NCBI RefSeq assembly: GCF_014203795.1
Contig: NZ_JACHJU010000003.1
Location: 186,001-250,000, forward strand
Length of the DNA stretch: 64,000 nt
Origin: Streptosporangium album
GTDB taxonomy: Bacteria; Actinomycetota; Actinomycetes; Streptosporangiales; Streptosporangiaceae
Reading direction: 5' to 3'
The notes below the pieces were generated by a model. The model was given only the letters and a program-made list of their open reading frames with translations, made no database searches and was not told the origin of the DNA. Both the position numbers and the translations under genes were made by a program. Below, in pieces: positions 53,892-62,612 of the stretch (position 1 is its first letter; each line of letters starts with the position of its first letter).

Positions 53892-54440
53892 TCAGCGGCC
53901 GGTGAGGTCGCGGCTGGAGTCGCGACCGGCCGGCCTGCCCGGCTCGTCCCGGATGACCTCGCCGTGGATGACCGGCCCGGAGCCGGGGTGCTGGTCACGC
54001 ATGGCGTCGAAGGGGGAGCCCATTCCGCCGAACGGTGAGCCGAGGCCGGGACCGGGCGTCCTCTGTGCGAGGTTCTCGATCCGGCGGGCGAGGAACCGGG
54101 CGCCGAGCCCGCGCATCAGCGGCCGGGTGAACGGCAGGAGGAACAGCAGGCCGACGACGTCGGTGAGAAAGCCCGGCACCGCCAGCAGCACCCCGCCCGC
54201 GACGGTCATGGCGCCGCCGGGAGCGCCCGGCTCGGGCATCCGGCCGGACTGCATCGCGTCCTGGAGCTTGCGCCAGGCCTTGCGCCCTTCCCTGCGGACG
54301 ACCAGGGAGCCGAGAAGACTGCCCGCGGCCAGCAGGGCGATCGCAAGCCACACGCCGATGGCCTGGCCGACCTGGACGAACACCAGGATCTCCAGGACGG
54401 GGACCGCCAGGAAGGCAAGGACCAGCAGAAGGCGCATCAT
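53892..54440 (-). CDS. fxsA: FxsA family membrane protein
   Basis: The 182-residue protein has the FxsA pattern of membrane helices: LLLVLAFLAVPVLEILVFVQ, VWLAIALLAAGSLLGSLVVR and, after a cytoplasmic loop with GRKAWRKLQDAMQSGRMPE, VAGGVLLAVPGFLTDVVGLL. The long hydrophilic Gly/Pro tail (residues ~125-182) is usual in actinomycetes. FxsA was named for suppressing F exclusion of phage T7 in E. coli; its general function is unknown. Two adjacent ATG codons begin the frame (54440 and 54437); the second is better spaced from GGGGA. It follows the ppm/lnt operon on the same strand with a gap of about 70 bases. Confidence 0.9.
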   Translation of the reverse strand: MMRLLLVLAFLAVPVLEILVFVQVGQAIGVWLAIALLAAGSLLGSLVVRREGRKAWRKLQDAMQSGRMPEPGAPGGAMTVAGGVLLAVPGFLTDVVGLLFLLPFTRPLMRGLGARFLARRIENLAQRTPGPGLGSPFGGMGSPFDAMRDQHPGSGPVIHGEVIRDEPGRPAGRDSSRDLTGR

Positions 54441-54509
54441 TTCCCCAACTCACGCGACAGCCGTACAACCATGACAACGCCCCTGGGCGCCGCCGCGTTC
54501 CGCGTTCGC

Positions 54510-55253
54510 TCAACGTGGACGGCGCAGGCGCTGCGGAAGGCCGGAGAAGCCCCACACGGTGACCCGCCACGCCGCCTCCCCCACGACGCCCCGGCTCATC
54601 TTGCTGGCTCCGACGGTGCGCTCCACGAAGGTGATGGGCACCTCGACGACGCGCAGGCCGTGCCGGATGGTGCGCAGGGTCAGGTCCACCTGGAAGCAGT
54701 AGCCCTGCGACTCCACGTCGTCCAGGCCGATCTTCTCCAGGGTGGAGGCGCGGTAGGCGCGGAACCCCGCGGTGGCGTCGCGGACCGGGAGGCCGAGCAT
54801 CATCCGGGTGTAGAGGTTGCTGCCGCGCGAGAGGAACTCCCGCGAGCCGGGCCAGTTGACGACCTTTCCGCCGGGCACCCACCGGGAGCCGATCGCCAGG
54901 TCGGCGCCGTCGGCCAGCGCGTCCAGCAGCTTGGGCAGCTCCTCCGGCTGGTGGGAGCCGTCGGCGTCGATCTCCACCAGGACGTCGAAGCCCTCTTCCA
55001 GACCCCAGCGGAAGGCGGCGATGTAGGCGGCGCCCAGGCCCTGCTTGCCCGGCCGGTGCAGCACCTTGATGTGGTCGTCCCCGGCCGCCAGCTCGTCGGC
55101 GATCGCGCCGGTGCCGTCGGGGCTGTTGTCGTCGGCGATCAGCAGATGCGCCTCGGGCAGCGCGGCGCGCACCCGCTCGGCGATCATCGGCAGGTTCTCC
55201 CGCTCGTTGTACGTCGGGACGATGACGAGCACCCGGCCCAGCATCCGCTCCAT
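54510..55253 (-). CDS. ppm1: Polyprenol monophosphomannose synthase (GT2)
   Basis: The roughly 247-residue glycosyltransferase has the family-2 marks VIVPTYNERENLP, the nucleotide-binding DDNSPDGTG, the metal-binding VEIDADGSHQPEELP and the acceptor-side GSRWVPGGKVVNWPGSREFL. It transfers mannose from GDP-mannose to polyprenyl phosphate, the donor for glycolipids and protein O-mannosylation. The start overlaps the lnt stop: GTG 55256 and ATG 55253 are both possible (GTGATG). The lnt-ppm order is the standard actinobacterial arrangement; in mycobacteria the two are even fused, supporting direct cooperation at the membrane. Confidence 0.95.
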   Translation of the reverse strand: MERMLGRVLVIVPTYNERENLPMIAERVRAALPEAHLLIADDNSPDGTGAIADELAAGDDHIKVLHRPGKQGLGAAYIAAFRWGLEEGFDVLVEIDADGSHQPEELPKLLDALADGADLAIGSRWVPGGKVVNWPGSREFLSRGSNLYTRMMLGLPVRDATAGFRAYRASTLEKIGLDDVESQGYCFQVDLTLRTIRHGLRVVEVPITFVERTVGASKMSRGVVGEAAWRVTVWGFSGLPQRLRRPR

Positions 55254-56896
55254 CACGCCTCTCCCACCTGCCGGTCGCCTTCCTGGTTCACGGAGTGCAC
55301 CAGGCTACGAGGCCTGCGCCGCCATCCGGCGGCCAACGCGCCCGCACTCACAAGTATCAAAGCCCATTCGGGCAGCGCGCCCACCCGTGTGGCGACCGTC
55401 TCGGTGGTCCTGACAGGAATGTTCAGCACGTTCGATGCGGGGACGAGCTCTCCGGTGCGCCAAGCTACCGTGCCGTCGGGGGTCACGTATGCGGATATAC
55501 CCGTAATAGCCGACGTTACTACTGCCCGATTGTGCTCAACGGCGCGGAGCTGGGACATGGCGAGCTGCTGCGGCGGCAGGTTGGTCAGCGCGTAGGTGGC
55601 GTTGTTGGTCTGCACCACCAGCGGGGTGGCACCCGTCCGGGCGGTGTCGCGCACGACACCGTCGAAGGCCACCTCGTAGCAGTTGATGGCGCCGACGGTC
55701 ACCGGGCCCATCCTCAGGTCGCCGTCGCGGGTCCCCGGCACCGACTGCTTGCCGACCCGGCCCGCCCTCTCGAACAGGGCCAGCACGAGGTCCTTGAGCG
55801 GGGTGTACTCGCCGAACGGGACGAGCTGCTGCTTGTCGTAGTAGGCGCCGGGGCCGGTGACGGGGTCCCACACCAGGCTGCGCGTCGCGCGGTTGTTCTC
55901 CCCGACCCCGACCACCGCGCCGACCAGGACGGGCACCCCGATGTCCTTCACCGCCGCGTCGATCTCCCGGTAGGCGACGTCGCTGCGGTAGGGGTCGATG
56001 TCGGTGGAGTTCTCCGGCAGCACCACCAGGTCCGGCCGGGGCGTCCGCCCCTCCCGTACGGCACGTGCCATCTCGTGGAGCATGCGGGTGTGGTTGCGCA
56101 GGACCACGGCCGGCTCATCCCCCAGGGGGTTCATTCCCCGCCCCGGCACGTTGCCCTGGATGACGCCGACGGTCACGGTCCTGCCCTCGTCGCCGTACCG
56201 GGGGACGGCGAACGCCGCGGCCGGTACGGCGAGCACTCCGGCCAGCGGCAGGGCGATCGCCCGATCCCAGCGGGGGGCGGAGGCGAACCGGAGCGCCAGC
56301 AGCGCGATCAGGCCGCCGCACAGGGCCACCGCGAAGGTCACCAGCGGCGCCCCGCCGAGAGCCGCGTAGGGAGTGAAGACCGACTCCCCCTGGCTGAAGG
56401 CCGCCCGGGCCCAGGGGAAACCGCCGAAGGGGAACATCCCCCGCGCCCACTCCATCGCCACCCACAGCGCGGCGCTCCACAACGGCCACAGGGGCAGCCG
56501 GACGGTCAGGGCGGCACCGGCGGCCCACGCCGCGTAGAAGAGGCTCTCCATCGCCACCAGGCCCAGCCAGGCGTCCATCCCGATCGGGCTGACCCAGTGC
56601 AGTGCGGGCAGCAGGAAGGCCAGCCCCATCAGCAGGCCCAGCCACAGAGCACGGCGGGGGCGTGAGCCGTACACCGAAAGGACGGCGAGCGCCAGGCCGA
56701 ACGGCGCCAGGAACCACAGCCCGAGCGGGGGGAAGGCGAGAAAGAGCAGCAGGCCGCCCGCGAGCGCGGCCGCGATCCGGCCCGGGAGCGCCCAGCGCGA
56801 GGCGGTGAGGTCCGTCCGGCCGGGTGGCGAGCCGGCGGCCGGGCCGCCCGTCTCCGCCGCTCCCTGTGCCGGGGGGGCCGTCTTCTCCTGAACCAC
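55253..56896 (-). CDS. lnt: Apolipoprotein N-acyltransferase
   Basis: The ~547-residue membrane enzyme N-acylates the N-terminal cysteine of diacylated lipoproteins. Six or more membrane helices (such as IAAALAGGLLLFLAFPPLGL) precede a nitrilase domain with the Glu-Lys-Cys triad in VVLPENSTD, YYDKQQLVPFGEYTP and GAINCYEVAFD. A final helix (ALILVSAGALAAGW) anchors the C-terminus. I chose GTG 56896 because AAGGAG lies seven bases upstream; the frame back to 57130 has no support. It is co-transcribed with ppm1 (overlapping stop/start). Confidence 0.95.
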   Translation of the reverse strand: MVQEKTAPPAQGAAETGGPAAGSPPGRTDLTASRWALPGRIAAALAGGLLLFLAFPPLGLWFLAPFGLALAVLSVYGSRPRRALWLGLLMGLAFLLPALHWVSPIGMDAWLGLVAMESLFYAAWAAGAALTVRLPLWPLWSAALWVAMEWARGMFPFGGFPWARAAFSQGESVFTPYAALGGAPLVTFAVALCGGLIALLALRFASAPRWDRAIALPLAGVLAVPAAAFAVPRYGDEGRTVTVGVIQGNVPGRGMNPLGDEPAVVLRNHTRMLHEMARAVREGRTPRPDLVVLPENSTDIDPYRSDVAYREIDAAVKDIGVPVLVGAVVGVGENNRATRSLVWDPVTGPGAYYDKQQLVPFGEYTPLKDLVLALFERAGRVGKQSVPGTRDGDLRMGPVTVGAINCYEVAFDGVVRDTARTGATPLVVQTNNATYALTNLPPQQLAMSQLRAVEHNRAVVTSAITGISAYVTPDGTVAWRTGELVPASNVLNIPVRTTETVATRVGALPEWALILVSAGALAAGWRRRPRSLVHSVNQEGDRQVGEA

Positions 56897-57480
56897 GGGC
56901 GGGCTCCTTGCGGTGTCATGCGGACGCTCGCGCCCGGTCGTTCCAGAGCCCGGTCCGCCGGCCGGTCTCTCCGGCCCTGCTCTCTCACCCGGCTTTCTAG
57001 CCCGAACGCTACCGTCCGGCGGGGCACACTCCCAACAGGGAGGGCCACAAGCCGCGGGCGCGGCAACGGGGTGACCCCGGGGCGGATAGACGCCCTTGGG
57101 GATCACCCCGACGCTTGCGACGCTCGGCACGGGAGCGGGAAGAGGGCCCGGACAACCCTTCGGACCGGTTCCGTCCCGTCGGCGGCGAGCGCGGATTGCC
57201 GTTGTCTACTGGGTGTCCGGACCCCTCCTGGGTCCAACCCCCCGCCCGGTCGGGGTGCCCCGCCCCGACGGAACGACGGCCCTGCGCCTGGCTGTACGGA
57301 CGGGGTCATCCCCCGTCACGGGCGCAGGAACCGACGATGTCAGGGACGGCCGACCGGCCAGTCCCGTGCTGGACTGGGCAGCAAACTACCGACCCCAGCG
57401 CAGATGTCAACCATGTCACTAACAGCGGAAACATCAAGTTTTCGCAGCTGGGACATGATCGACGAGAGCCGTCAATGGTC
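56897..57480. other. Gap between lnt and helD with two hairpins, no gene seen
   Basis: This 584-base region lies between the lnt start and the helD stop, both on the minus strand. The short frames here do not resemble proteins. GGGGTGA (57068-57074) pairs with TCACCCC (57103-57109) across 28 bases. GACGGGG (57299-57305) pairs with CCCCGTC (57311-57317). The second could terminate helD; the first may belong to the lnt leader. A small RNA or riboswitch cannot be excluded, but I do not recognise one. Confidence 0.5.
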
Positions 57481-59787
57481 TCATGTGATCGGATGTCGCT
57501 CAAGTCGAACGAGCGCATCGGGAAGTGGACCGCTGTGCACGACGCCAAGCCGCTGCGTCGCCCGGGTCATCGCCACGTAAAGATCGCTCGCTCCACGTGG
57601 GGATTCTCGCAGGATCAGCTCCGGCTCCACCACGATGACCGCGTCGAACTCCAGCCCCTTGGCCTGGGTGGCCGTCAGGACCGCCACCGGGGCGTCCAGG
57701 GCCGCGGACCCCGGCCCCGCGACCGCGCCGCCGACCGCCCGGGTCACGATCTCGCCGAACTCGCCCACCCCGGACTCCGGTACGATCACGACCAGGTGCC
57801 CGCCCTCGACGACCTCGGCCTTGACGAGATCGGCCAGAGCCTCCACCGGTGAGGCGGCCCAGGGGACGGTGCCCGTCTCCCGGACCGAGGTGGGGGCGAC
57901 GAGGTCGGGACCGACCAGCTTCAGCACGTCGGAGGCCACGGCCATCAGCTCGGCGGGAGTACGGTAGTTGACGCTGAGATGCTCCTCCCGCCAGCGTCCG
58001 GCCACATACGGGTCGAGCACCCGGCCCCAGGAACGCGCCCCCGCCGAGGAACCGGTCTGCGCCAGGTCCCCGACGATCGTCATCGACCTGGTCGGCACCC
58101 GCCGCATCACCATCCGCCAGTCCATCGCCGACAGCTCCTGCGCCTCGTCCACGATGACATGCCCGAAGGCCCAGGTGCGGTCGGCCGCCGCGCGCTCGGC
58201 GGTGGTCAGGTAGACGTCGTCGCCCAGGTGCCGGGCGGCGAACTTCTCGGCGTCCATGATGTCGGACAGCCCGGTCAGCTCCAGCACCTCCTTGGCGTAG
58301 GTGAGCTGGTGCTGGCGCTCGTCCAGGGCGGCGGCGCGCCTGGCGGCCTGCTCCTCCTCGGCCACCCACGCCCCGGCCCGCAGCACCGCCGGGTCGATGT
58401 CGCCGAGGAGCTCGGCGGCCTCGTCCAGCAGCGGCACGTCGGACTCGGCCCACCAGTTCTCCCCCTGGCGGGGAGGCTCGCGCAGCAGCAGTCCGCGCTC
58501 GGCCTCGCTGAACTCGCCCGCGGCGTAGTCCAGCCGCTCCCGGGAGGTGAACAGCCCGATGAGGAGCTGCTGGGGGGTGGCGTAGGGCCACAGCCTGTTC
58601 AGCGCGGCCTTGACGGGCCGCTCCGTGCGGAGATCCTCCCGGATGTCGGCCAGCTCGTCGTCGTCGATCATGCCCTTGCCGAGCTGGCGGGCGGCCTGCC
58701 GGGCGAGCGCGTTGAGCAGGTGACGGACGAAGATGCCGCGCGCCTCGTTGTGCGGCTTCTTGGAACGGATCGCCCGGGTGCGTGCGGCTTCCAGGACGCG
58801 GCCGTCGAGCCTGAGAGTGTATCGGTCCAACCGGATGTCGACCGGCTGGCGCGGCACCCGCTGCCGTTCCCGTACGGCCCGGGCCACCACCTCGGCCATC
58901 CGCGCGTCCCCCTTGAGCCGGGCGACCTCGGGCCGTTCCCTGACCATGGCGGTGACCCCGGGGTACAGCTCGGCGACCGTGGACAGCAGCACGTCGGTCT
59001 CGCCCAGGGAGGGCAGCACCTGCTCGATGTAGCGCAGGAAGGTCAGGTTGGGCCCGAGGATCAGCACGCCCCGGCGGGCGAGCTTGTCACGGTGGGTGTA
59101 GAGCAGGTAGGCCGCCCGGTGCAGGGCCACCACGGTCTTACCCGTGCCGGGACCGCCCTGCACGACCAGCACGCCGCCCAGGTCCGAGCGGATGATGCGG
59201 TCCTGCTCGGACTGGATGGTGGCCACGATGTCGCGCATCCGCCCGGTGCGCATGGCTCCGATCGAGGCCAGCAGGGCCGCCTCGCCGTTGAGGGTGGCCA
59301 CGTCGTCGTCGGTGAGGTTGTCGAGGTCGAGCAGGTCGTCGTCGACCCCGATCACCTTGCGCCCCTTGGTCTGCAGGTGGCGGCGGCGGGTGACGCCCAT
59401 CGAGGCGGCGGGGGTGGCCCCGTAGAACGGCTGGGCCACCGGAGCCCGCCAGTCGATCAGCAGCCGCCGCTGCTCGTCGTCGGCGAGACCGATGCGGCCG
59501 ATGTAGAGGGAGGTCTGGTCGGCGTTGTCGAGCCGCCCGAAGCACAGGCCGTTCTCGACCGCCCACAGTCGGCCCAGCCGTTCGGCGTACATCCCGGCGA
59601 AGGTGTCGCGCTCGGAGCGGTTCTGGTGGGTGCCGCCTCCCCCGCCCTGTGCCAGCACCTCGTCCAGCTGCCGCTGGGTACGTTCGCGCAACAGGTCGAG
59701 CCGCGCGTAGAGACCGGAGACGTACTCCTGTTCCTTGGCGAGCTCGAGTTGACGGGTTGCCGTCGCTCCATTATCGTTGATAGTAAT
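57481..59787 (-). CDS. helD: HelD-like (UvrD/Rep superfamily I) RNA polymerase-recycling ATPase
   Basis: The 768-residue protein is an actinobacterial HelD. It has an N-terminal coiled coil (LELAKEQEYVSGLYARLDLL, RERTQRQLDEVLAQ), the family-specific DWRAPVAQPFYGATP segment, Walker A GGPGTGKT, Walker B VIVDEAQELS and the SFI motifs VGDLAQTG, VNYRTPAEL and YVAMTRATQRLGV. HelD pulls stalled RNA polymerase off DNA and RNA using ATP, and links to rifampicin tolerance in mycobacteria. The conserved coiled coil extends upstream of the first conventional start (TTG 59691). The only codon positioned correctly is ATT 59787 (then TINDNGATATRQLELAK), with GGAG six bases before it and a TAA stop 39 bases upstream in frame. 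So translation probably begins at ATT. Confidence 0.88.
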   Translation of the reverse strand: MTINDNGATATRQLELAKEQEYVSGLYARLDLLRERTQRQLDEVLAQGGGGGTHQNRSERDTFAGMYAERLGRLWAVENGLCFGRLDNADQTSLYIGRIGLADDEQRRLLIDWRAPVAQPFYGATPAASMGVTRRRHLQTKGRKVIGVDDDLLDLDNLTDDDVATLNGEAALLASIGAMRTGRMRDIVATIQSEQDRIIRSDLGGVLVVQGGPGTGKTVVALHRAAYLLYTHRDKLARRGVLILGPNLTFLRYIEQVLPSLGETDVLLSTVAELYPGVTAMVRERPEVARLKGDARMAEVVARAVRERQRVPRQPVDIRLDRYTLRLDGRVLEAARTRAIRSKKPHNEARGIFVRHLLNALARQAARQLGKGMIDDDELADIREDLRTERPVKAALNRLWPYATPQQLLIGLFTSRERLDYAAGEFSEAERGLLLREPPRQGENWWAESDVPLLDEAAELLGDIDPAVLRAGAWVAEEEQAARRAAALDERQHQLTYAKEVLELTGLSDIMDAEKFAARHLGDDVYLTTAERAAADRTWAFGHVIVDEAQELSAMDWRMVMRRVPTRSMTIVGDLAQTGSSAGARSWGRVLDPYVAGRWREEHLSVNYRTPAELMAVASDVLKLVGPDLVAPTSVRETGTVPWAASPVEALADLVKAEVVEGGHLVVIVPESGVGEFGEIVTRAVGGAVAGPGSAALDAPVAVLTATQAKGLEFDAVIVVEPELILRESPRGASDLYVAMTRATQRLGVVHSGPLPDALVRLERHPIT

Positions 59788-59939
59788 GGGATACTCCGGG
59801 CCTTTGACTGATTGTTATGACAAACCATCACCCTAGCAGGTCCGTCGAGATGTTCACCCATCCTCCGGCCATCACAGGTTGATTGCGGTTCCCCCCTCCA
59901 CGCTTGACGAGATTCGCCGGCGCTCCTTAGATTCATTCC

Positions 59940-59962
59940 AAGTTAGGAAACTTTCCTAACTT
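59940..59962. promoter_or_regulatory. Perfect 11+1+11 palindrome, probable ROK repressor operator
   Basis: AAGTTAGGAAA-C-TTTCCTAACTT (59940-59962) is a perfect palindrome 44 bases upstream of the ROK gene, in the divergent gap with helD. TTAGGAAA/TTTCCTAA half-sites are well known for ROK and NagC-like repressors of sugar operons. It most likely lets the ROK protein repress its own operon, and perhaps helD. Confidence 0.75.
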
Positions 59963-60006
59963 AACCGTGTGGGCGACCGTTACGAGCGCGCGAACCCGGA
60001 GGACCC

Positions 60007-61203
60007 GTGACCCAGCCGACGCCCGGCACCCCCAGCCTGCTGCGCGCGATCAACGATCGCGCCGCCCTGCAGGCGCTCCTGGAGCGCGGCCCGCTGACCC
60101 GCCCGGAGATCGGCGCCCTGACCGGCCTGTCCAAGCCCACCGCCTCCCAACTGCTCGCCCGGCTCCAGGAGGCGGGGCTGGTCGTCCTGAACGGCATCCG
60201 CGAGGGGCTGCCGGGCCGTACGGCCGAGGTCTACCGGCTCAACCCGGCCGCCGCACACGTCGCCGCACTGGACGTCACCCCCGCGCACATCGACGTCAGG
60301 ATCGCCGACATCACCGGCACCGTGATCGGCGAGCACCGGCTGCCCACCCCCGGCGGCACGGGCGGTGACGCCGTGGAGCAGGTCCGCGCCGCGCTGCGGG
60401 GGGCGGACGCGCCCGCCGACCTGCGGCGCGCGGTCATCGGCGTGCAGGGGGCGATCGACCCCGGCACCGGCAGGCTGGGCTACGCCACCAGCGAGGACAT
60501 GCCCGGCTGGCACATCCCGAGCCTGGTGGCCACACTCAGCGGGGGACTCGGCGTCCAGGTCGCCGTCGAGAACAACGTCAACCTCGTGGCGCAGGCCGAG
60601 CAGGCACACGGCGTGGCCCGCGGCCACCAGGACTACGTGCTGCTCTGGGCCGACGCGGGTCTCGGCTCGGCGCTGGTGCTGGGAGGCAGGCTGCACCGGG
60701 GCGCCACCGGCGGCGCCGGCGAGGTCGGCTACATGCCCACTCCCGGCGCGCCGACGGCCCGCGAGACGGGGCGTTACGCCAACCACGGCTACCAGGCCCT
60801 CACCGGCGGCCCCGCCGTCCTCGAGATCCTCAGGTCGTACGGCGTGCGCGGCACGACCTCCGGGCAGGCCGTACGGAACGCGGTGCGGGCCTCGCGGTCC
60901 ACCGGCAGACCCGCCGACGACGCCCGTGCCGGGCTGCGCGACATCGCCGCCCGGCTGGCGATCGGCCTGGCCTCGATCACCTCGGTCGTCGACCCCGGAC
61001 TCATCGTGCTGACCGGCGGAACCCTCCTGGCCGGCGGCGAGACCCTGCGCGAACTCGTCGAACACGAACTCCACGCGCTGACCATCCCCCGCCCGCCCCT
61101 GCTGCTGTCGACCGTGGAGGGCAACCCCGTCCTGGCCGGCGCGCTCGACCTCGCCCTCGCCGCCGCCCGCGACGAGGTCTTCGGCTCCACCGTCCCCTCC
61201 TGA
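60007..61203 (+). CDS. ROK family transcriptional repressor of the adjacent sugar ABC operon
   Basis: The 398-residue protein has an N-terminal winged helix (RAALQALLERGPLTRPEIGA, LTGLSKPTASQLLARL) and a ROK sugar-kinase-like fold. The latter shows an ALDVTPAHIDVRIAD phosphate-1-like segment, VENNVNLVAQAEQ and LGSALVLGGRLHRGATGGAG. The ROK zinc-binding Cys cluster (CGCxGC) is absent: the corresponding region reads MPTPGAPTARETG. It should bind the palindrome upstream and respond to a sugar or sugar phosphate. The GTG at 60007 follows GGAGGA. The binding-protein gene starts 59 bases downstream. Confidence 0.92.
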   Translation: MTQPTPGTPSLLRAINDRAALQALLERGPLTRPEIGALTGLSKPTASQLLARLQEAGLVVLNGIREGLPGRTAEVYRLNPAAAHVAALDVTPAHIDVRIADITGTVIGEHRLPTPGGTGGDAVEQVRAALRGADAPADLRRAVIGVQGAIDPGTGRLGYATSEDMPGWHIPSLVATLSGGLGVQVAVENNVNLVAQAEQAHGVARGHQDYVLLWADAGLGSALVLGGRLHRGATGGAGEVGYMPTPGAPTARETGRYANHGYQALTGGPAVLEILRSYGVRGTTSGQAVRNAVRASRSTGRPADDARAGLRDIAARLAIGLASITSVVDPGLIVLTGGTLLAGGETLRELVEHELHALTIPRPPLLLSTVEGNPVLAGALDLALAAARDEVFGSTVPS

Positions 61204-61262
61204 GACCCTCCGACCCTCACCGTCCCTCTCGTGATCCCCCCACACGTAAGGAGACAGCCGTC

Positions 61263-62606
61263 GTGCACCGACGTCTTCCCATTCTCGCCGCGGCCGCCCT
61301 CACGGCCGCGGCACTGACCGCCTGCACCGCGGGCAAGGAGGGCGCGCCCGCGCTCGGGGCACAGCCCCGGCCCTCGGGCTCCGCCTCCGCGACCCTCCCG
61401 GCCACCACGCTTGAGCTGTGGCACGGGTTCTCGGCGCCCGCCGAGGTGAAGGCGTTCGAGGACGCCGTCGCCGGGTTCCGTCAGAAGTTCCCGCAGATCA
61501 CCGTCAAGCTGGTCAAGGGCGTCCAGGACGACCAGATCACCCAGGCGGTGCGTGGCGGGAAGGCGCCCGACGTCGCGTCCTCCTTCACCACCGACAACGT
61601 GGCGCAGTGGTGCAGAAGCGGAACGTTCCAGGACCTCACGCCGGTGATCCGGCAGGACGGCATCGACCTGTCGGTGCTGCCGGAGGCGTCGCGCGCCTAC
61701 ACCGAGTTCGAGGGCAGGCGCTGCGTGATGCCGCTGCTCGCCGACGCCTACGGTCTCTACTACAACAAGGCCCTGATGAAGGGCAACGCACCTCCCAAGA
61801 CGCTGTCGGAGCTGACCGAGCTCGCCAAGAAGCTCACGGTCCGCGACGCGGACGGGACCATCAAGGTCGCCGGCTTCATCCCGAGCTTCCAGTACTACGA
61901 GAACGTCGCCTCGCACGTCGCCCCGATGGTCGACGCCAAGTGGTACAACCCGGACGGCACCTCGGCGATCGGCTCCGACCCCGCCTGGAAACGGCTCCTA
62001 CGGTGGCAGAAGGAGCTCGTCGACTGGTACGGCTACGACAAGCTCGACAGGTTCCGCAAGAGCCTGGGACAGGAATGGTCGGCCGATCACCCGTTCTACA
62101 AGGGCAAGGTCGCCATGGTGCTCGACGGCGAGTGGCGCAACGCCATGATCGCCAGTGAGGCCGGGAACCTCGACTACGGCACCGCGCCCCTCCCGGTGGC
62201 CGACGACAGGCCCGACCTGTACGGCAGCGGCTTCACCGCCGGCACCGTGATCGGCGTGCCCAAGGGGGCGAAGAACCCGCAGGCCGCCTGGGAGCTGGTG
62301 AAGTATCTGACCACCGACACCTCCGCCCTGGTCACCCTCTCCAACGCGCTGCGCAACGTGCCGACGACGAAGGCCTCGCTGGAGTCGCCGGATCTGAAGA
62401 AGGACGACAACTTCCAGACCTTCATCGACGTCTTCGCCCACCCCAAGACGAGCACGGTGCCCTCCAGCGTCAACAGCGTCTTCAACCAGGAGGCCATGCA
62501 GGAGTTCCTCGCCCGGTGGGAGATGGGCTCGATCGAGGACCTCGACACCGGGCTCGCCGAGGTGGACAAGAGGATCAACGACAAGCTGAAGCTCTCCGGG
62601 GGCTGA
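61263..62606 (+). CDS. Carbohydrate ABC transporter substrate-binding lipoprotein (SBP family 1, CUT1)
   Basis: The 447-residue exported lipoprotein has a lipobox (LTAC, Cys 21) after a hydrophobic signal. It then follows the maltose-binding-protein fold: LELWHGFSAPAEVKAFED, TTDNVAQWCRSGTFQDLTPV, GLYYNKALM and ALMKG-type hinge strands, and KVAMVLDGEWRN. Two extra cysteines (CRSG, RRCVMP) may form a disulphide. It captures a sugar for the permeases downstream. The GTG at 61263 follows AAGGAG. The sugar cannot be told from sequence alone. Confidence 0.93.
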   Translation: MHRRLPILAAAALTAAALTACTAGKEGAPALGAQPRPSGSASATLPATTLELWHGFSAPAEVKAFEDAVAGFRQKFPQITVKLVKGVQDDQITQAVRGGKAPDVASSFTTDNVAQWCRSGTFQDLTPVIRQDGIDLSVLPEASRAYTEFEGRRCVMPLLADAYGLYYNKALMKGNAPPKTLSELTELAKKLTVRDADGTIKVAGFIPSFQYYENVASHVAPMVDAKWYNPDGTSAIGSDPAWKRLLRWQKELVDWYGYDKLDRFRKSLGQEWSADHPFYKGKVAMVLDGEWRNAMIASEAGNLDYGTAPLPVADDRPDLYGSGFTAGTVIGVPKGAKNPQAAWELVKYLTTDTSALVTLSNALRNVPTTKASLESPDLKKDDNFQTFIDVFAHPKTSTVPSSVNSVFNQEAMQEFLARWEMGSIEDLDTGLAEVDKRINDKLKLSGG

Positions 62607-62612
62607 TCCTCG

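Noticed and set aside
53840-53905. Short repeated AGCGGCCGGTGAG units near the fxsA stop
   Set aside because: Only two or three imperfect copies, partly within the coding end of fxsA; too little to claim a functional repeat.
57096-57422. 108-codon plus-strand frame in the lnt-helD gap
   Set aside because: No ribosome site, Pro/Arg-rich composition and several overlapping alternatives; treated as non-coding.
57979-59811. 610-codon plus-strand frame opposite helD
   Set aside because: Antisense shadow; the minus-strand product has complete SFI helicase motifs.
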